Source: JACCTU01 sp963788055 (GTDB taxonomy: Bacteria > Actinomycetota > Thermoleophilia > Gaiellales > Gaiellaceae). Taken from it: 64,000 nucleotides of DNA. Position 1 is the first letter of the stretch, and each line of letters begins with the position of its first letter. The position numbers and the translations under genes are program-made. The stretch spans positions 62,001 to 126,000 of the forward strand of contig CAWBFA010000001.1 in NCBI GenBank assembly GCA_963788055.1, given 5' to 3'. Of this stretch, positions 16,101 through 24,444 are shown piece after piece. A model generated the notes under the pieces. That model did no database searches. It was not told the origin of the DNA and worked only from the letters and a program-made list of their open reading frames with translations.

Positions 16101-16901
16101 ATGGCCGAGGCGAGGGAGACCAAGGAAGACACCGGCACGCTCTGGCGGCAGTACGTCCGGACGAAAGACCAGGGGGTTCGCGACCGTCTGATCCTCACGT
16201 ACGCGCCGCTCGTCAAGTACGTCGCGGGCCGGCTCGGCTCCGGCCTTCCGGCGCACGTCGACGAAGGCGATCTCGCGTCGTACGGCCTCCTCGGGTTGAT
16301 CGGGGCGATCGAGCGCTTCGACCCCGACCGCGACATCAAGTTCGAGACGTACGCGATCGCGCGGATCAAGGGCTCGATCATCGACGAGCTCCGCGCGATG
16401 GACTGGGTGCCGCGTTCCGTGCGCGCCCGAGCGCGCGACATCGAGCGCGCGATCGCCGAGCTCGAGGCGAAGCTCGGTCGCGCCCCGAACGACGACGAGA
16501 TCGCCGGCAAGCTCGGCCTGACCCAGGACGAGCTCGACGACAGCCTGACCGAGATCTCACGCTCCTCGATCGCAGCGCTCGACGAGCTCTGGACGGTGCA
16601 GGGCGGTACCGGCGACCAGGTCGCCCTGATCGACACGATCGAGGACACGCAGGGGCCGGCGCCGACGACGGCGCTCGACCGCTCCGAGATGAAGGAGATG
16701 ATCGCCGACTCGATCTCGCGCCTGCCAGAGCGCGAGAAGCTCGTGATCACCCTCTACTACTACGAGGAGCTGACCCTCAGGGAGATCGGCGAGGTGCTCG
16801 GCGTGACGGAGTCGCGCGTTTCTCAGCTGCACACGAAGGCGATCCTGCGCCTGAAGGCGCGCATCGCCAGCGGCCCCGGCCGCCCGTTCCTGAACGACTG
16901 A
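16101..16901 (+). CDS. FliA/WhiG-family RNA polymerase sigma factor
   Basis: 266 residues, the usual length for sigma-28/WhiG factors. Region 2: DRLILTYAPLVKYVAGRL, then HVDEGDLASYGLLGLIGAI and ETYAIARIKGSIIDELRAMDWVPRSVR, the WhiG/FliA hallmark of region 2.4 and 3.0. Region 3 follows (AELEAKLGRAPNDDEIAGKLG). Region 4: LPEREKLVITLYYYEELTLREIGEVLGVTESRVSQLH, a helix-turn-helix. No flagellar genes are nearby, and the preceding genes are unrelated, so a developmental or general regulatory role (WhiG-like) is more likely than motility. Followed after 65 nt by the EF-G-like gene. Confidence 0.9.
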   Translation: MAEARETKEDTGTLWRQYVRTKDQGVRDRLILTYAPLVKYVAGRLGSGLPAHVDEGDLASYGLLGLIGAIERFDPDRDIKFETYAIARIKGSIIDELRAMDWVPRSVRARARDIERAIAELEAKLGRAPNDDEIAGKLGLTQDELDDSLTEISRSSIAALDELWTVQGGTGDQVALIDTIEDTQGPAPTTALDRSEMKEMIADSISRLPEREKLVITLYYYEELTLREIGEVLGVTESRVSQLHTKAILRLKARIASGPGRPFLND

Positions 16902-16966
16902 CCTCCGTCGAAAGGGGCGGTAGGATCGCCGCCCAGGGACCTTTTCGACCGAGGAGGACGCGCCGC

Positions 16967-19015
16967 ATGGCCTACGAGCCCGGGAAGATCCGCAACGTCG
17001 CAGTCGTCGGACACCGCGGCGTGGGCAAGACGTCGCTCGTCGAGGCGCTGCTCTTCCAGACCGGGATGGTCAACCGGCTCGGAACGATCGAGACCGGGAC
17101 GACCGTCACCGACTGGGACGACGACGAGCAGAAGCGGCAGATGTCGCTCTCCTCGTCGCTCGCGCACCTGGAGTGGCAGGAGCGGAAGATCAACCTGATC
17201 GACGCGCCCGGGGATCCCGGGTTCCAGGGTGACGCGATTGCGGCGCTGCGCGTCGTCGAAGGCGCGCTCTTCGTCCTCTCCGGCGTCATGGGCACCGAGG
17301 TCGGCACGAGCCGCCAGTGGGCGCGCGCTTCCGACCTGGGCCTTGCGCGCCTGCTGTTCGTGAACATGCTCGACCGCGAGCGCGCCGACTTCTTCCGCAC
17401 GCTCGCCTCGATCCACGAGCAGCTCTCGGAGAAGTGTGTCGCCGTGCACCTGCCGATCGGGTCGGAGCACGAGCTCACGGGGATCGTCGACGTGCTGCAC
17501 ATGTGCGCGTACATGAGCCCCGACGGTGAGAAGGAGGGGGAGCCGGTCGCGATCCCGCCTGAGATGGCGGACCAGGCGAACGAGTACCGCGAGAAGCTTC
17601 TGGACGCGGTCGTCGAGACGGACGAGGCGCTGATGGAGCGCTACCTCGACGGGCAGGAGCTGGACGCGCACGATGTCGCGAGCGCGCTGAAGACCGCGGT
17701 CACCCGCGGTGAGGTGTTTCCGGTCGCCTGCGGCGTGGCGACGAAGAACCTCGGCACGCACGCGCTCCTCGACCTGCTGGTCGAGGGCGTGCCGTCGCCG
17801 GCGAAGAAGGGCCCGCCGATCGAGATCGAGGGCGACGGCACGGCGGCGTTCGTCTTCAAGACGATCGCCGACCCCTTCGCGGGACGCATCAACGTGTTCC
17901 GCGTGCTCTCGGGACAGGTGAAGGGCGACGCGACGCTCACGAACATGCGCGCGCACTCGAAGGAACGGTTCGGCGCGCTGATGGTGATGCAGGGCAAGGA
18001 GCACACGAACGAGACGGAGATCGGCGAAGGCGACATCGGAGCAGTCGCGAAGCTGAAGGAGACGCAGACCGGCGACCTCCTTCTCGACGCCGAGCGTGCC
18101 GTGGAGTTGCCGCGCTTCGCCTTCCCCGAGCCGGTGATGAGCTTCGCGATCAAGCCGAAGGCGAAGGGCGACGAGGAGAAGATGGCCACCTCGCTCCGGC
18201 GTCTCGCCGAGGAGGACCCGACGCTGATGATGCGCCGCGACGAGCAGACGGGCGAGCAGCTGCTCTCCGGGCTCTCGCAGATGCACGTCGAGGTCGGCGT
18301 CGACCGGCTGAAGCGGCGCTTCGGGGTCGACGTCGAGCTGCAGCCCCCGCGCGTGCCGTACCAGGAGTCGATCCGCAAGGAGTCGCGTGCGCAGGGCAAG
18401 TACAAGAAGCAGACCGGCGGTCGCGGTCAGTACGGCGACTGCCACATCGTCCTCGAGCCGATCGAGGGGCACACCGGCTACGAGTTCGTGGACAAGATCG
18501 TCGGCGGCGTGATCCCGCAGAGCTACCGGCCGGCAGTCGACAAGGGGATCCAGGAGGCCATGCAGTCGGGCGACCTCGCCGGCGCACCCGTGTCGGGCGT
18601 GCGCGTGCTGCTGGTCGACGGCTCGTACCACAACGTCGACTCGTCGGAGATGGCGTTCAAGATCGCCGGCTCGATGGCGTTCAAGCAGGCGTACGAGAAG
18701 GCCGACCCGGTTCTGCTCGAGCCGATCATGGAGGTCGAGATCACCGTGCCCGACGAAGCCGTCGGCGCGGTGAACGGCGACCTCAACTCGCGGCGCGGTC
18801 GCCTGCACGGGATGGAGCCGAAGGGCGGCATGACGACGATCAACGCCGAGGTGCCGATGGCGGAGATCCTCACGTACGCGCAGTCCCTCACGTCGATGAC
18901 GGCGGGACGCGGCGACTACCACATGCACTTCCTGCGCTACGAGGAAGTTCCCTCGCACGTCGCGCAGAAGGTGATGGAGGCGTTCCGCAAGGACCGCGAA
19001 GAAGCAAAGGTCTAG
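16967..19015 (+). CDS. EF-G-like translational GTPase (EF-G2 type)
   Basis: 682 residues; ATG 16967 with GAGGAGG upstream. GTPase domain: P-loop VVGHRGVGKTSLVEALLF, G3 DAPGDPGF where canonical EF-G has DTPG, and G4 VNMLDRERADF where the usual form is NKxD. Domain II follows (GRINVFRVLSGQVKGDATL), then domains III-V (YQESIRKESRAQGKYKKQTGG, and LNSRRGRLHGMEPKGG). The second-copy EF-G family is found in many actinobacteria; its role (recycling, stress or rescue) is not settled. The Lys-to-Met change in G4 is unusual and may alter guanine-nucleotide specificity or affinity. Confidence 0.9.
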   Translation: MAYEPGKIRNVAVVGHRGVGKTSLVEALLFQTGMVNRLGTIETGTTVTDWDDDEQKRQMSLSSSLAHLEWQERKINLIDAPGDPGFQGDAIAALRVVEGALFVLSGVMGTEVGTSRQWARASDLGLARLLFVNMLDRERADFFRTLASIHEQLSEKCVAVHLPIGSEHELTGIVDVLHMCAYMSPDGEKEGEPVAIPPEMADQANEYREKLLDAVVETDEALMERYLDGQELDAHDVASALKTAVTRGEVFPVACGVATKNLGTHALLDLLVEGVPSPAKKGPPIEIEGDGTAAFVFKTIADPFAGRINVFRVLSGQVKGDATLTNMRAHSKERFGALMVMQGKEHTNETEIGEGDIGAVAKLKETQTGDLLLDAERAVELPRFAFPEPVMSFAIKPKAKGDEEKMATSLRRLAEEDPTLMMRRDEQTGEQLLSGLSQMHVEVGVDRLKRRFGVDVELQPPRVPYQESIRKESRAQGKYKKQTGGRGQYGDCHIVLEPIEGHTGYEFVDKIVGGVIPQSYRPAVDKGIQEAMQSGDLAGAPVSGVRVLLVDGSYHNVDSSEMAFKIAGSMAFKQAYEKADPVLLEPIMEVEITVPDEAVGAVNGDLNSRRGRLHGMEPKGGMTTINAEVPMAEILTYAQSLTSMTAGRGDYHMHFLRYEEVPSHVAQKVMEAFRKDREEAKV

Positions 19016-19018
19016 GTG

Positions 19019-19047
19019 CCGCGGAAAGTGCTGCGCACTTTCCGCGG
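19019..19047. terminator. bidirectional hairpin terminator
   Basis: Perfect 13-bp stem CCGCGGAAAGTGC/GCACTTTCCGCGG with a 3-nt loop between the convergent EF-G-like gene and 19067-19240. Confidence 0.75.
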
Positions 19048-19066
19048 AGCTCACCCAGGCAGTTCG

Positions 19067-19240
19067 TCAGGCGTTCTGTGGTTCGGGCGTCTTCTTGAGC
19101 CTGTGGATCAACTCGGAGACGTCGGCGAGCTCCTGCTCGAGGTCGCGCTGGTAGTTCTCCAACCGCTCGAGCACGCGCTCGCGCTCGTAGAAGCGGCCGC
19201 CGAGGCGTCCACCTCCGCGGCGATGGCGATGTCCGTGCAT
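19067..19240 (-). CDS. small His/Arg/Gly-rich coiled-coil protein
   Basis: 57 residues: MHGHRHRRGGGRLGGRFYER then a coiled coil RVLERLENYQRDLEQELADVSELIHRLKK. ATG 19240 is preceded by GGGAGG, which overlaps the stop of the PadR gene, so translation is coupled. The basic His-rich head could bind metal or nucleic acid (inference). It is probably a partner or accessory of the adjacent PadR regulator. No family recognised. Confidence 0.65.
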   Translation of the reverse strand: MHGHRHRRGGGRLGGRFYERERVLERLENYQRDLEQELADVSELIHRLKKTPEPQNA

Positions 19241-19242
19241 GT

Positions 19243-19575
19243 TCACCTCCCCTCGTCCAGTCGTTCGATGAGTGCGTCGATGCGGGTCCGGGCCTCGCGC
19301 AGCCAGTGCGACCAGCGCTCCAGCGCGCGTCGGCCCTCGTCCGTGATCTCGTAGGTCCGCTTCGCAGGGCCCGGCAGCTCGTCGCTCCACTCCGATGTGA
19401 CGAGCCCGCGCTCCTCCATCCCGCGAAGCGCGCGGTAGACGTTCCCGACGTCGACTCGCTCGGTGCCGACGAGCGCCGGCAGTTCGGCGATCAGCTCGTA
19501 GCCGTGCGTCGGACGTTCACGGAGCAGCGCCAGCAGGCCGGGCTCGAGGAACCGGAAGCCGCGGCGGTGCTTCAC
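19243..19575 (-). CDS. PadR-family transcriptional regulator
   Basis: 110 residues, ATG 19575. Winged helix LEPGLLALLRERPTHGYELIAEL, then VDVGNVYRALRGMEERGLVTSEW and KRTYEITDEGRRALERW are the PadR signature. A C-terminal helix (WLREARTRIDALIERLDEGR) would dimerise. These regulators usually repress themselves and an adjacent transporter or stress gene; here only the 57-residue protein is coupled. An inverted repeat just upstream (19585-19599) is a candidate operator. Confidence 0.85.
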   Translation of the reverse strand: MKHRRGFRFLEPGLLALLRERPTHGYELIAELPALVGTERVDVGNVYRALRGMEERGLVTSEWSDELPGPAKRTYEITDEGRRALERWSHWLREARTRIDALIERLDEGR

Positions 19576-19584
19576 GACTTGACG

Positions 19585-19599
19585 TATGTATCTGACATA
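19585..19599. promoter_or_regulatory. candidate PadR operator
   Basis: TATGT and ACATA arms separated by 5 nt, 10 nt upstream of the PadR start, in an unusually AT-rich patch. PadR sites are typically ATGT...ACAT palindromes, though with a wider spacer in the best-known cases. Confidence 0.45.
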
Positions 19600-19657
19600 T
19601 ATCGGACGACCTTAGCACGCGGGTGGCAGGCCGGGGCGGGGCTAGACTCGGACCGCT

Positions 19658-20269
19658 GTGCAACGCATCACGAGCACGACCGTCACCCGGACGTGCGCGA
19701 TCTGTGAGCGTTCCTTGCTGCTCGGGGAGCGCGCGATCCGGTTCGCGCCGAACGGCGTCGACTTCGTCGACGTCTGCCCGCTCTGCCAGGAGCAGGCGGC
19801 CGAGTACGGCTGGCTGAAGGAGGGCAGCCCGACGAGCCCGACGGTTCCCGAGGTGCGGCGGAAGCGGCGCCGGCTCGGCTCGATCTTCGAGACGCGGCGC
19901 CCGCCGCACGATGCGCCGGTCGCGTCCGAACCGATCCTCCGCCGGCTGTCCGAGCCGGAGCTCGCGATGGTCGAAGCGGCCGATCTGTTCAACGCCAGCC
20001 AGTACCGCCGCACCGTTGGCGGGATCGCGAAGAGCCTCGGTCAGCCGCGCGCCTCGATCGTTTCCCTCTCCGGGGTCAAGTCGGAGCTGGTGGTCACGAT
20101 CGTCTGGGACATCTCCTGGTACCAGTACCGCGTCAGCCTCGAGTCGGCCCAGCCGGTCCGCCTCGCGGAGCGGGGTCAGGATCCGCGGGAGCTCGAGTCG
20201 TCGTTCGGACACTGGAACGCGCACCTCGAGGAGGACGGAAGGCTTGTCCCCGACATCGCTCGCCTCTAG
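19658..20269 (+). CDS. zinc-ribbon-like conserved protein, unknown function
   Basis: 203 residues from GTG 19658; TAGACT lies at 19643-19648. The N-terminal metal-binding pair RTCAICERSL and DVCPLCQEQA gives CxxC...CxxC. A basic linker RRKRRRLG follows, then ELAMVEAADLFNASQYRRTVGGIAKSLGQP. The C-terminal half (SELVVTIVWDISWYQYRVSLE, then VRLAERGQDPRELESSFGHWN) is a compact alpha/beta domain. I associate this protein with Thermoleophilia but know no function. Followed after 31 nt by 20301-20519. Confidence 0.7.
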   Translation: MQRITSTTVTRTCAICERSLLLGERAIRFAPNGVDFVDVCPLCQEQAAEYGWLKEGSPTSPTVPEVRRKRRRLGSIFETRRPPHDAPVASEPILRRLSEPELAMVEAADLFNASQYRRTVGGIAKSLGQPRASIVSLSGVKSELVVTIVWDISWYQYRVSLESAQPVRLAERGQDPRELESSFGHWNAHLEEDGRLVPDIARL

Positions 20270-20288
20270 CAAGAACCGAAGCGCTCCC

Positions 20289-20294
20289 TACAAT
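20289..20294 (+). promoter_or_regulatory. -10 element TACAAT for the 20301 operon
   Basis: TACAAT ends 6 nt before GTG 20301; leaderless spacing. Confidence 0.5.
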
Positions 20295-20300
20295 CAGAGC

Positions 20301-20519
20301 GTGATCTATTGCGTGATCCCGCCGGAGCTCAAGGATGAGCTGTTCGACAAGATGGTCGAGTACTACAAGGACAACCCGAACGTGACGGTGATCGTCGACC
20401 GCCGCGAGGGTCACGACCGTCGGCGGGGCAAGGCCGCGCCGGAGGGCGAGAAGCGCGAGACCCGCGACCGCCGCCGGGCGCGCATTCCGGGGACCTTCCC
20501 GGACACCACCGAGGGATAG
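20301..20519 (+). CDS. small conserved basic protein, unknown function
   Basis: 72 residues from GTG 20301: VIYCVIPPELKDELFDKMV, then YYKDNPNVTVIVDRREG and an Arg/Lys-rich tail DRRRGKAAPEGEKRETRDRR. The short alpha/beta head plus basic tail suggests nucleic-acid or RNP contact (inference). Its stop (TAG 20517-20519) is one base before the aldehyde dehydrogenase ATG, so it opens a four-gene operon. Confidence 0.7.
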   Translation: MIYCVIPPELKDELFDKMVEYYKDNPNVTVIVDRREGHDRRRGKAAPEGEKRETRDRRRARIPGTFPDTTEG

Positions 20520-20520
20520 C

Positions 20521-22026
20521 ATGGCGCCCGTGGCGATCACGGGAACCAAGAAGTTCCAGAACTACATCGGCGGCGAGTGGGTCGACGCCGTCGGCGGCGA
20601 GACCTTCGACAGCATCGTCCCGGCGACGGGCGACGCGATCGGCGAGTTTCCGCGCTCATCCCCCGAGGACGTGGACCGCGCGGTCGCCGCTGCGAAGGCG
20701 GCCTTCGAGGATTGGCGGCTGACGCCGGCTCCGAAGCGCGCCGAAGTTCTCTACCGATTCGCGAACCTGCTCGTCGAGCACAAGGACGACCTCGCAGACC
20801 TGATGAGCCGGGAGATGGGCAAGGTCATGGTCGAAGCCGCCGGCGACGTGCAGGAGGCGATCGACATGACGCTCTACATGGCCGGCGAGGGTCGGCGCAT
20901 GTTCGGGCAGACGACGCCGTCCGAGCTGCCGAACAAGTTCCAGATGAGCGTGCGGATGCCGATCGGCGTCGTCGGCGTGATCACGCCGTGGAACTTCCCG
21001 ATCGCCATCCCCAGCTGGAAGATCGCACCGGCACTCGTCTGCGGGAACACGGTCGTCTTCAAACCGGCGGAGGACACGCCGCTGCTGGCGGAGCGCTTCG
21101 TCGAGCTGCTCGAGGAGTCGGGGCTCCCTGCCGGGGTCGTGAACGTGGTGCACGGCTACGGCGAGGAGGTCGGCGAAGCGATCGTCAAGCATCCCGACGT
21201 GCCGGTGATCACGTTCACCGGCTCGCGCGAGACCGGCGTCCGCGTGACGCACACGGCGGCGGACCAGCTGAAGCTCGTGCACCTCGAGCTCGGCGGCAAG
21301 AACGCGATCGTCGTCATGGACGACGCGAACCTCGACCTGGCCGTCGACGGGATCGTCTGGTCTGCGTTCGGAACGTCGGGCCAGCGCTGCACGGCCGCGA
21401 GCCGGATCGTCGTGCACGAGCAGGTCTACGACGAGCTGCAGTCGCGGCTCGTCGCGGCGGCGGAGCGGATGCGGCTCGGGCCGGGCTGGGAGCCGGAGAC
21501 CGATCTCGGGCCGGTGATCAACCGCGCGTCGATCGAGAAGATCCATGCGTACACCGAGATCGGCAAGGACGAGGGCGCGACGTTGCTGACCGGCGGCGAG
21601 GTCGCGACGGGCGACGGCCTCGACAAGGGCTTCTACTACCGGCCGACGATCTTCGGCGACGTCGATCCGGGAATGCGGATCGCGCAGGAGGAGATCTTCG
21701 GCCCGACGACGGCGTTGATCAAGGTCAAGGACTTCGACGAGGCGGTGCGCGCGGTGAACGGCGTCAAGTACGGGCTCTCGTCTGCGATCTTCACGCAGGA
21801 CGTCAACCGTGCGTTCCGCGCGATGCGCGACCTGCACACGGGCATCACGTACATCAACGCCGGCACGACCGGCGCAGAAGTTCATCTGCCGTTCGGCGGG
21901 ACGAAGGACACCGGCAACGGCCACCGCGAGGCCGGACAGGCTGCCCTCGACGTCTTCACCGAGTGGAAGGCGATCTACGTCGACTACTCGGGCAAGCTGC
22001 AGCGCGCGCAGATCGACAACGAGTGA
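20521..22026 (+). CDS. NAD(P)-dependent aldehyde dehydrogenase
   Basis: 501 residues, typical ALDH length. PWNFPIAIPSWKIAPALVCGNTVVFKPAE is the cofactor-binding start (given in part), ITFTGSRETG the Rossmann contact, LELGGKNAIVVMDDA the general-base Glu, and FGTSGQRCTAASR the catalytic Cys. EEIFGPTTALI ends the fold. The FGTSGQRCTA form is near the alpha-aminoadipic or alpha-ketoglutaric semialdehyde dehydrogenase groups; I cannot resolve the substrate. Second gene of a tightly packed operon with GNAT and RNase H genes. Confidence 0.85.
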   Translation: MAPVAITGTKKFQNYIGGEWVDAVGGETFDSIVPATGDAIGEFPRSSPEDVDRAVAAAKAAFEDWRLTPAPKRAEVLYRFANLLVEHKDDLADLMSREMGKVMVEAAGDVQEAIDMTLYMAGEGRRMFGQTTPSELPNKFQMSVRMPIGVVGVITPWNFPIAIPSWKIAPALVCGNTVVFKPAEDTPLLAERFVELLEESGLPAGVVNVVHGYGEEVGEAIVKHPDVPVITFTGSRETGVRVTHTAADQLKLVHLELGGKNAIVVMDDANLDLAVDGIVWSAFGTSGQRCTAASRIVVHEQVYDELQSRLVAAAERMRLGPGWEPETDLGPVINRASIEKIHAYTEIGKDEGATLLTGGEVATGDGLDKGFYYRPTIFGDVDPGMRIAQEEIFGPTTALIKVKDFDEAVRAVNGVKYGLSSAIFTQDVNRAFRAMRDLHTGITYINAGTTGAEVHLPFGGTKDTGNGHREAGQAALDVFTEWKAIYVDYSGKLQRAQIDNE

Positions 22027-22532
22027 CACGAAGCGGCGCGGTGGCGGTCGCGATCCGCGAGCTCGAGGAAGCGGACCTGCCGTTCCTCCGAGAGATGCTG
22101 TACGCGGCGCTGATGTGGCAGCCCCACGCTGAGCGCTATCCGCTCGAGTTCGTGCTCGCCCACCCGGAGGTGGTTCGGTTTCATGACGGTTGGGGCCGTG
22201 CGGGTGACGTCGCGCTGATCGCCGAGGACGACGGGCAGCCGGTGGGCTGCGTCTGGTACCGGTTGTTCACCGAGGGCGACCACGGCGAGGGCTACGTCGA
22301 CGACGAGACGCCCGAGCTGGCGATCGCGGTCGCCCATGGCCACCGAGGGAAGGGAGTGGGGGCGACACTCATGGGCGCCGCGGCCGAGCGCGCACGCCGT
22401 GACGGGCTCGCGCGCCTCTCGCTCAGCGTCGACGCGGCCAACCCTGCGAAGCACCTGTACTCGAGGTTGGGGTGGATCGAGTACGAGCCCGAGGACCGCT
22501 ACGGCAGGATGCTGCTGAACTTCGACTCGTGA
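22023..22532 (+). CDS. GNAT-family N-acetyltransferase
   Basis: 169 residues from GTG 22023, which overlaps the dehydrogenase stop (GTGA); GTG 22041 is an alternative start. IRELEEADLPFLREML opens the fold. ELAIAVAHGHRGKGVGATLM is the acetyl-CoA pyrophosphate-binding motif (R/Q-x-x-G-x-G/A). LSLSVDAANPAKHLYSRLGW is the C-terminal N-x-x-A-x-x-L-Y-x-x-x-G-F/W signature. Acceptor unknown. Overlaps the RNase H start by GTGA. Confidence 0.85.
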   Translation: MTRSGAVAVAIRELEEADLPFLREMLYAALMWQPHAERYPLEFVLAHPEVVRFHDGWGRAGDVALIAEDDGQPVGCVWYRLFTEGDHGEGYVDDETPELAIAVAHGHRGKGVGATLMGAAAERARRDGLARLSLSVDAANPAKHLYSRLGWIEYEPEDRYGRMLLNFDS

Positions 22533-22930
22533 AGGCGACGCTGTTCACCGACGGGGGCGCGCGCGGCAATCCCGGCCCCGCCGCGTACGGCTACGTGCTC
22601 GAGGCCGACGACGGCACGCTGCTGGCAGCGCACGGCGAGCGAATCGGCGTCGCGACGAACAACGTCGCCGAGTACCGCGCACTGATCGCCGGGCTCGAGA
22701 AGGCGGTCGAGCTGGGACTGGACGAGGTCGACGTCGTCTCGGACTCGGAGCTCCTCGTCAAGCAGATGACGGGCGAGTACCGCGTCAAGAACGCGGCGCT
22801 GCAGAAGCTCCATGGTGAGGCGGAGCGCGTCGCGCGCCGCATCGGCGAGGTGTCGTACAGAGCCGTCCGCCGCGAGCACAACGAGCTCGCGGACCGGCTC
22901 GTGAACGAGGCTCTCGACGCTCCCGAGTGA
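22529..22930 (+). CDS. ribonuclease HI-family protein
   Basis: 133 residues from GTG 22529. TDGGARGNPGPAAYG carries the first catalytic Asp, NNVAEYRALIAGL the Glu, and VVSDSELLVKQMTGEYRVKN the second Asp. REHNELADRLVNEA is the conserved C-terminal N-x-x-A-D segment. Short single-domain form without a hybrid-binding N-terminus, as in archaeal-type/Rv2228c N-terminal RNase H. Degrades RNA in RNA:DNA hybrids. Last gene of the operon; converges with the ECF sigma gene 8 nt later. Confidence 0.85.
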   Translation: MKATLFTDGGARGNPGPAAYGYVLEADDGTLLAAHGERIGVATNNVAEYRALIAGLEKAVELGLDEVDVVSDSELLVKQMTGEYRVKNAALQKLHGEAERVARRIGEVSYRAVRREHNELADRLVNEALDAPE

Positions 22931-22938
22931 CGTCGCCG

Positions 22939-23985
22939 CTAAGCCGCGAGCTCGTGCGCGAGTCCGAAGTGCGGAAAGAGCTCGGGGAGGATGAAGGCCG
23001 TGATCTCCTTGATCCGTGAGCCCTCGAACGTGAGCACGTCGATCGCCACGGCCGTGTAGCGTCCGGTCTCACCGTTCCGCTGGTAGTAGGCGACGGCCAC
23101 CTGCCCGTTCGCGCAGGTCCGCACGGCGCGTGCCTCGGCGCAAAACTCAACGGCGGCCTGTGCGAAGCCGGCGATCGTCTCGCTGCCGCGCCACCAACTC
23201 GCCCAGGGCGGCATGGAAAAGACGGCGTCCGCGGCCAGCAGTTCCAGCAGCATGTCGACGTCGCCTCGTTGCCACGCATCGACGTACGCGTCGACGAGTT
23301 CTCGGGTCCGCTCGTCGCCGAGCGAGCGCAATGTCTCCTGCTGGCTCTGCTCGGGGAGACGCTCGTCGATGGTCTTGCGTGCGCGCTGCAAGGCGCTGTT
23401 CACCGACGCGACGGTCGTCTCCAGCGATTCCGACACCTCCCTCGCCGAGAAGCCGAGCACCTCGCGCATGACGAGCACCGCGCGCTGGGTGGCCGGAAGG
23501 TGCTGAAGCGCCGCGACGAAGGCGAGTTCGACGGCCTCGCGCTGCTCGTAGCGAGCGTCGGGCGCGGCATAGCCCTCCCCGAGCCCGAGCGTCCCGTCCG
23601 GGTACGGCTCGATCCACACCGACTCGACGAGCGGCTCACCGAGGTCGTGCGTGAAGGTCGTCGCGGGGCCGTAGTCGATCGGAAGCACGCGCTTCGGCCG
23701 TCGCGCGATCGCGTCCAGGCACGCATTGGTTGCGATCGTGTAGAGCCACGAGCGAAGCGTGCTTCGACCCGCGAACCCGGGTAGGCCGCGCCACGCGCGC
23801 AGGAGGGTCTCCTGGAGAGCGTCCTCGGCGTCGTGCAGCGAGCCCAGCATCCGGTAGCAGTGGGCGTGGAGCCCGCCTCGATGGTCCTCGACGATGCGGC
23901 GAAAGGCGTCCTCGTCGCCGCCGCGGGCGGCGTCGAGCAGCTCTCGGTCCTGGATCGATGCGATGGGAGTGATAGCCATCCTCAC
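22939..23985 (-). CDS. ECF sigma factor with SnoaL-like C-terminal domain
   Basis: 348 residues. Region 2: FRRIVEDHRGGLHAHCYRML, DAEDALQETLLRAWRGL and STLRSWLYTIATNACLDAI. The linker with WIEPYPDG and ARYEQREAVELAFVAALQ is characteristic of the large SigG-like (TIGR02960-type) ECF group. Region 4: LPATQRAVLVMREVLGFSAREVSESLETTVASVNSALQRAR (in part). The C-terminal ~110 residues (ELVDAYVDAWQRGDVDMLLELL...) form a SnoaL/NTF2-like domain that may gate activity by ligand. No anti-sigma gene is adjacent, consistent with this group. Confidence 0.88.
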   Translation of the reverse strand: MRMAITPIASIQDRELLDAARGGDEDAFRRIVEDHRGGLHAHCYRMLGSLHDAEDALQETLLRAWRGLPGFAGRSTLRSWLYTIATNACLDAIARRPKRVLPIDYGPATTFTHDLGEPLVESVWIEPYPDGTLGLGEGYAAPDARYEQREAVELAFVAALQHLPATQRAVLVMREVLGFSAREVSESLETTVASVNSALQRARKTIDERLPEQSQQETLRSLGDERTRELVDAYVDAWQRGDVDMLLELLAADAVFSMPPWASWWRGSETIAGFAQAAVEFCAEARAVRTCANGQVAVAYYQRNGETGRYTAVAIDVLTFEGSRIKEITAFILPELFPHFGLAHELAA

Positions 23986-24066
23986 CAGCTTAGACCGGCG
24001 CCGAGCGCCGAACTCATCGCCTCCCCGATGAGTTTTTCAGATCCGCCCGGTCCAGAGAAGCAGGGC

Positions 24067-24444
24067 ATGAGGCCGGCCTGCGTCAATCCCGTCGTCCACC
24101 TGGAGCTTCACACAGGAAATCTCTCGCGCGCCTGCGCCTTCTACACGCAGCTGTTCGGATGGCATGCGGAGAAGATCGCCGTCGACTGCGGGTCGTACCT
24201 CGCGCTCGACCTGGGCAACGGGATCGAGGGCGGTGTCGTCGAGCGCGACACCGAGAGCTCGCTGTGGCTGCCCTACGTCGAGGTCACCGACGTCGCCGAA
24301 GCGACCGAGCAGGCGCGACTGCTCGGGGCGTCGGTGCCGCTCGAGCCCCGAGAGGGTCCGGCGGGGTGGCGAAGCATCGTCGCAGTTCCCGCCGGCGCCG
24401 AGATCGCCCTCTGGCAGCCGAAGGTCGGAGGTCTTAGGCGATGA
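24067..24444 (+). CDS. glyoxalase/bleomycin-resistance (VOC) family protein
   Basis: 125 residues if started at ATG 24067 (ATG 24028 would add 13). VOC fold: VVHLELHTGNLSRACAFYTQLFGW, then YLALDLGNGIEGGV, the second module LPYVEVTDVAEATEQARLLG, and GWRSIVAVPAGAEIALWQPK. Metal ligands are plausible (H in VVHLEL, E near the end), but no substrate can be given. Overlaps the next gene by ATGA, so the two are co-translated. Confidence 0.8.
   Translation: MRPACVNPVVHLELHTGNLSRACAFYTQLFGWHAEKIAVDCGSYLALDLGNGIEGGVVERDTESSLWLPYVEVTDVAEATEQARLLGASVPLEPREGPAGWRSIVAVPAGAEIALWQPKVGGLRR

Noticed and set aside
16823..19054. 743-codon minus-strand frame opposite the EF-G-like gene
   Set aside because: Composition (Leu/Arg/Val/His) and exact overlap with a well-supported GTPase show it is a shadow.
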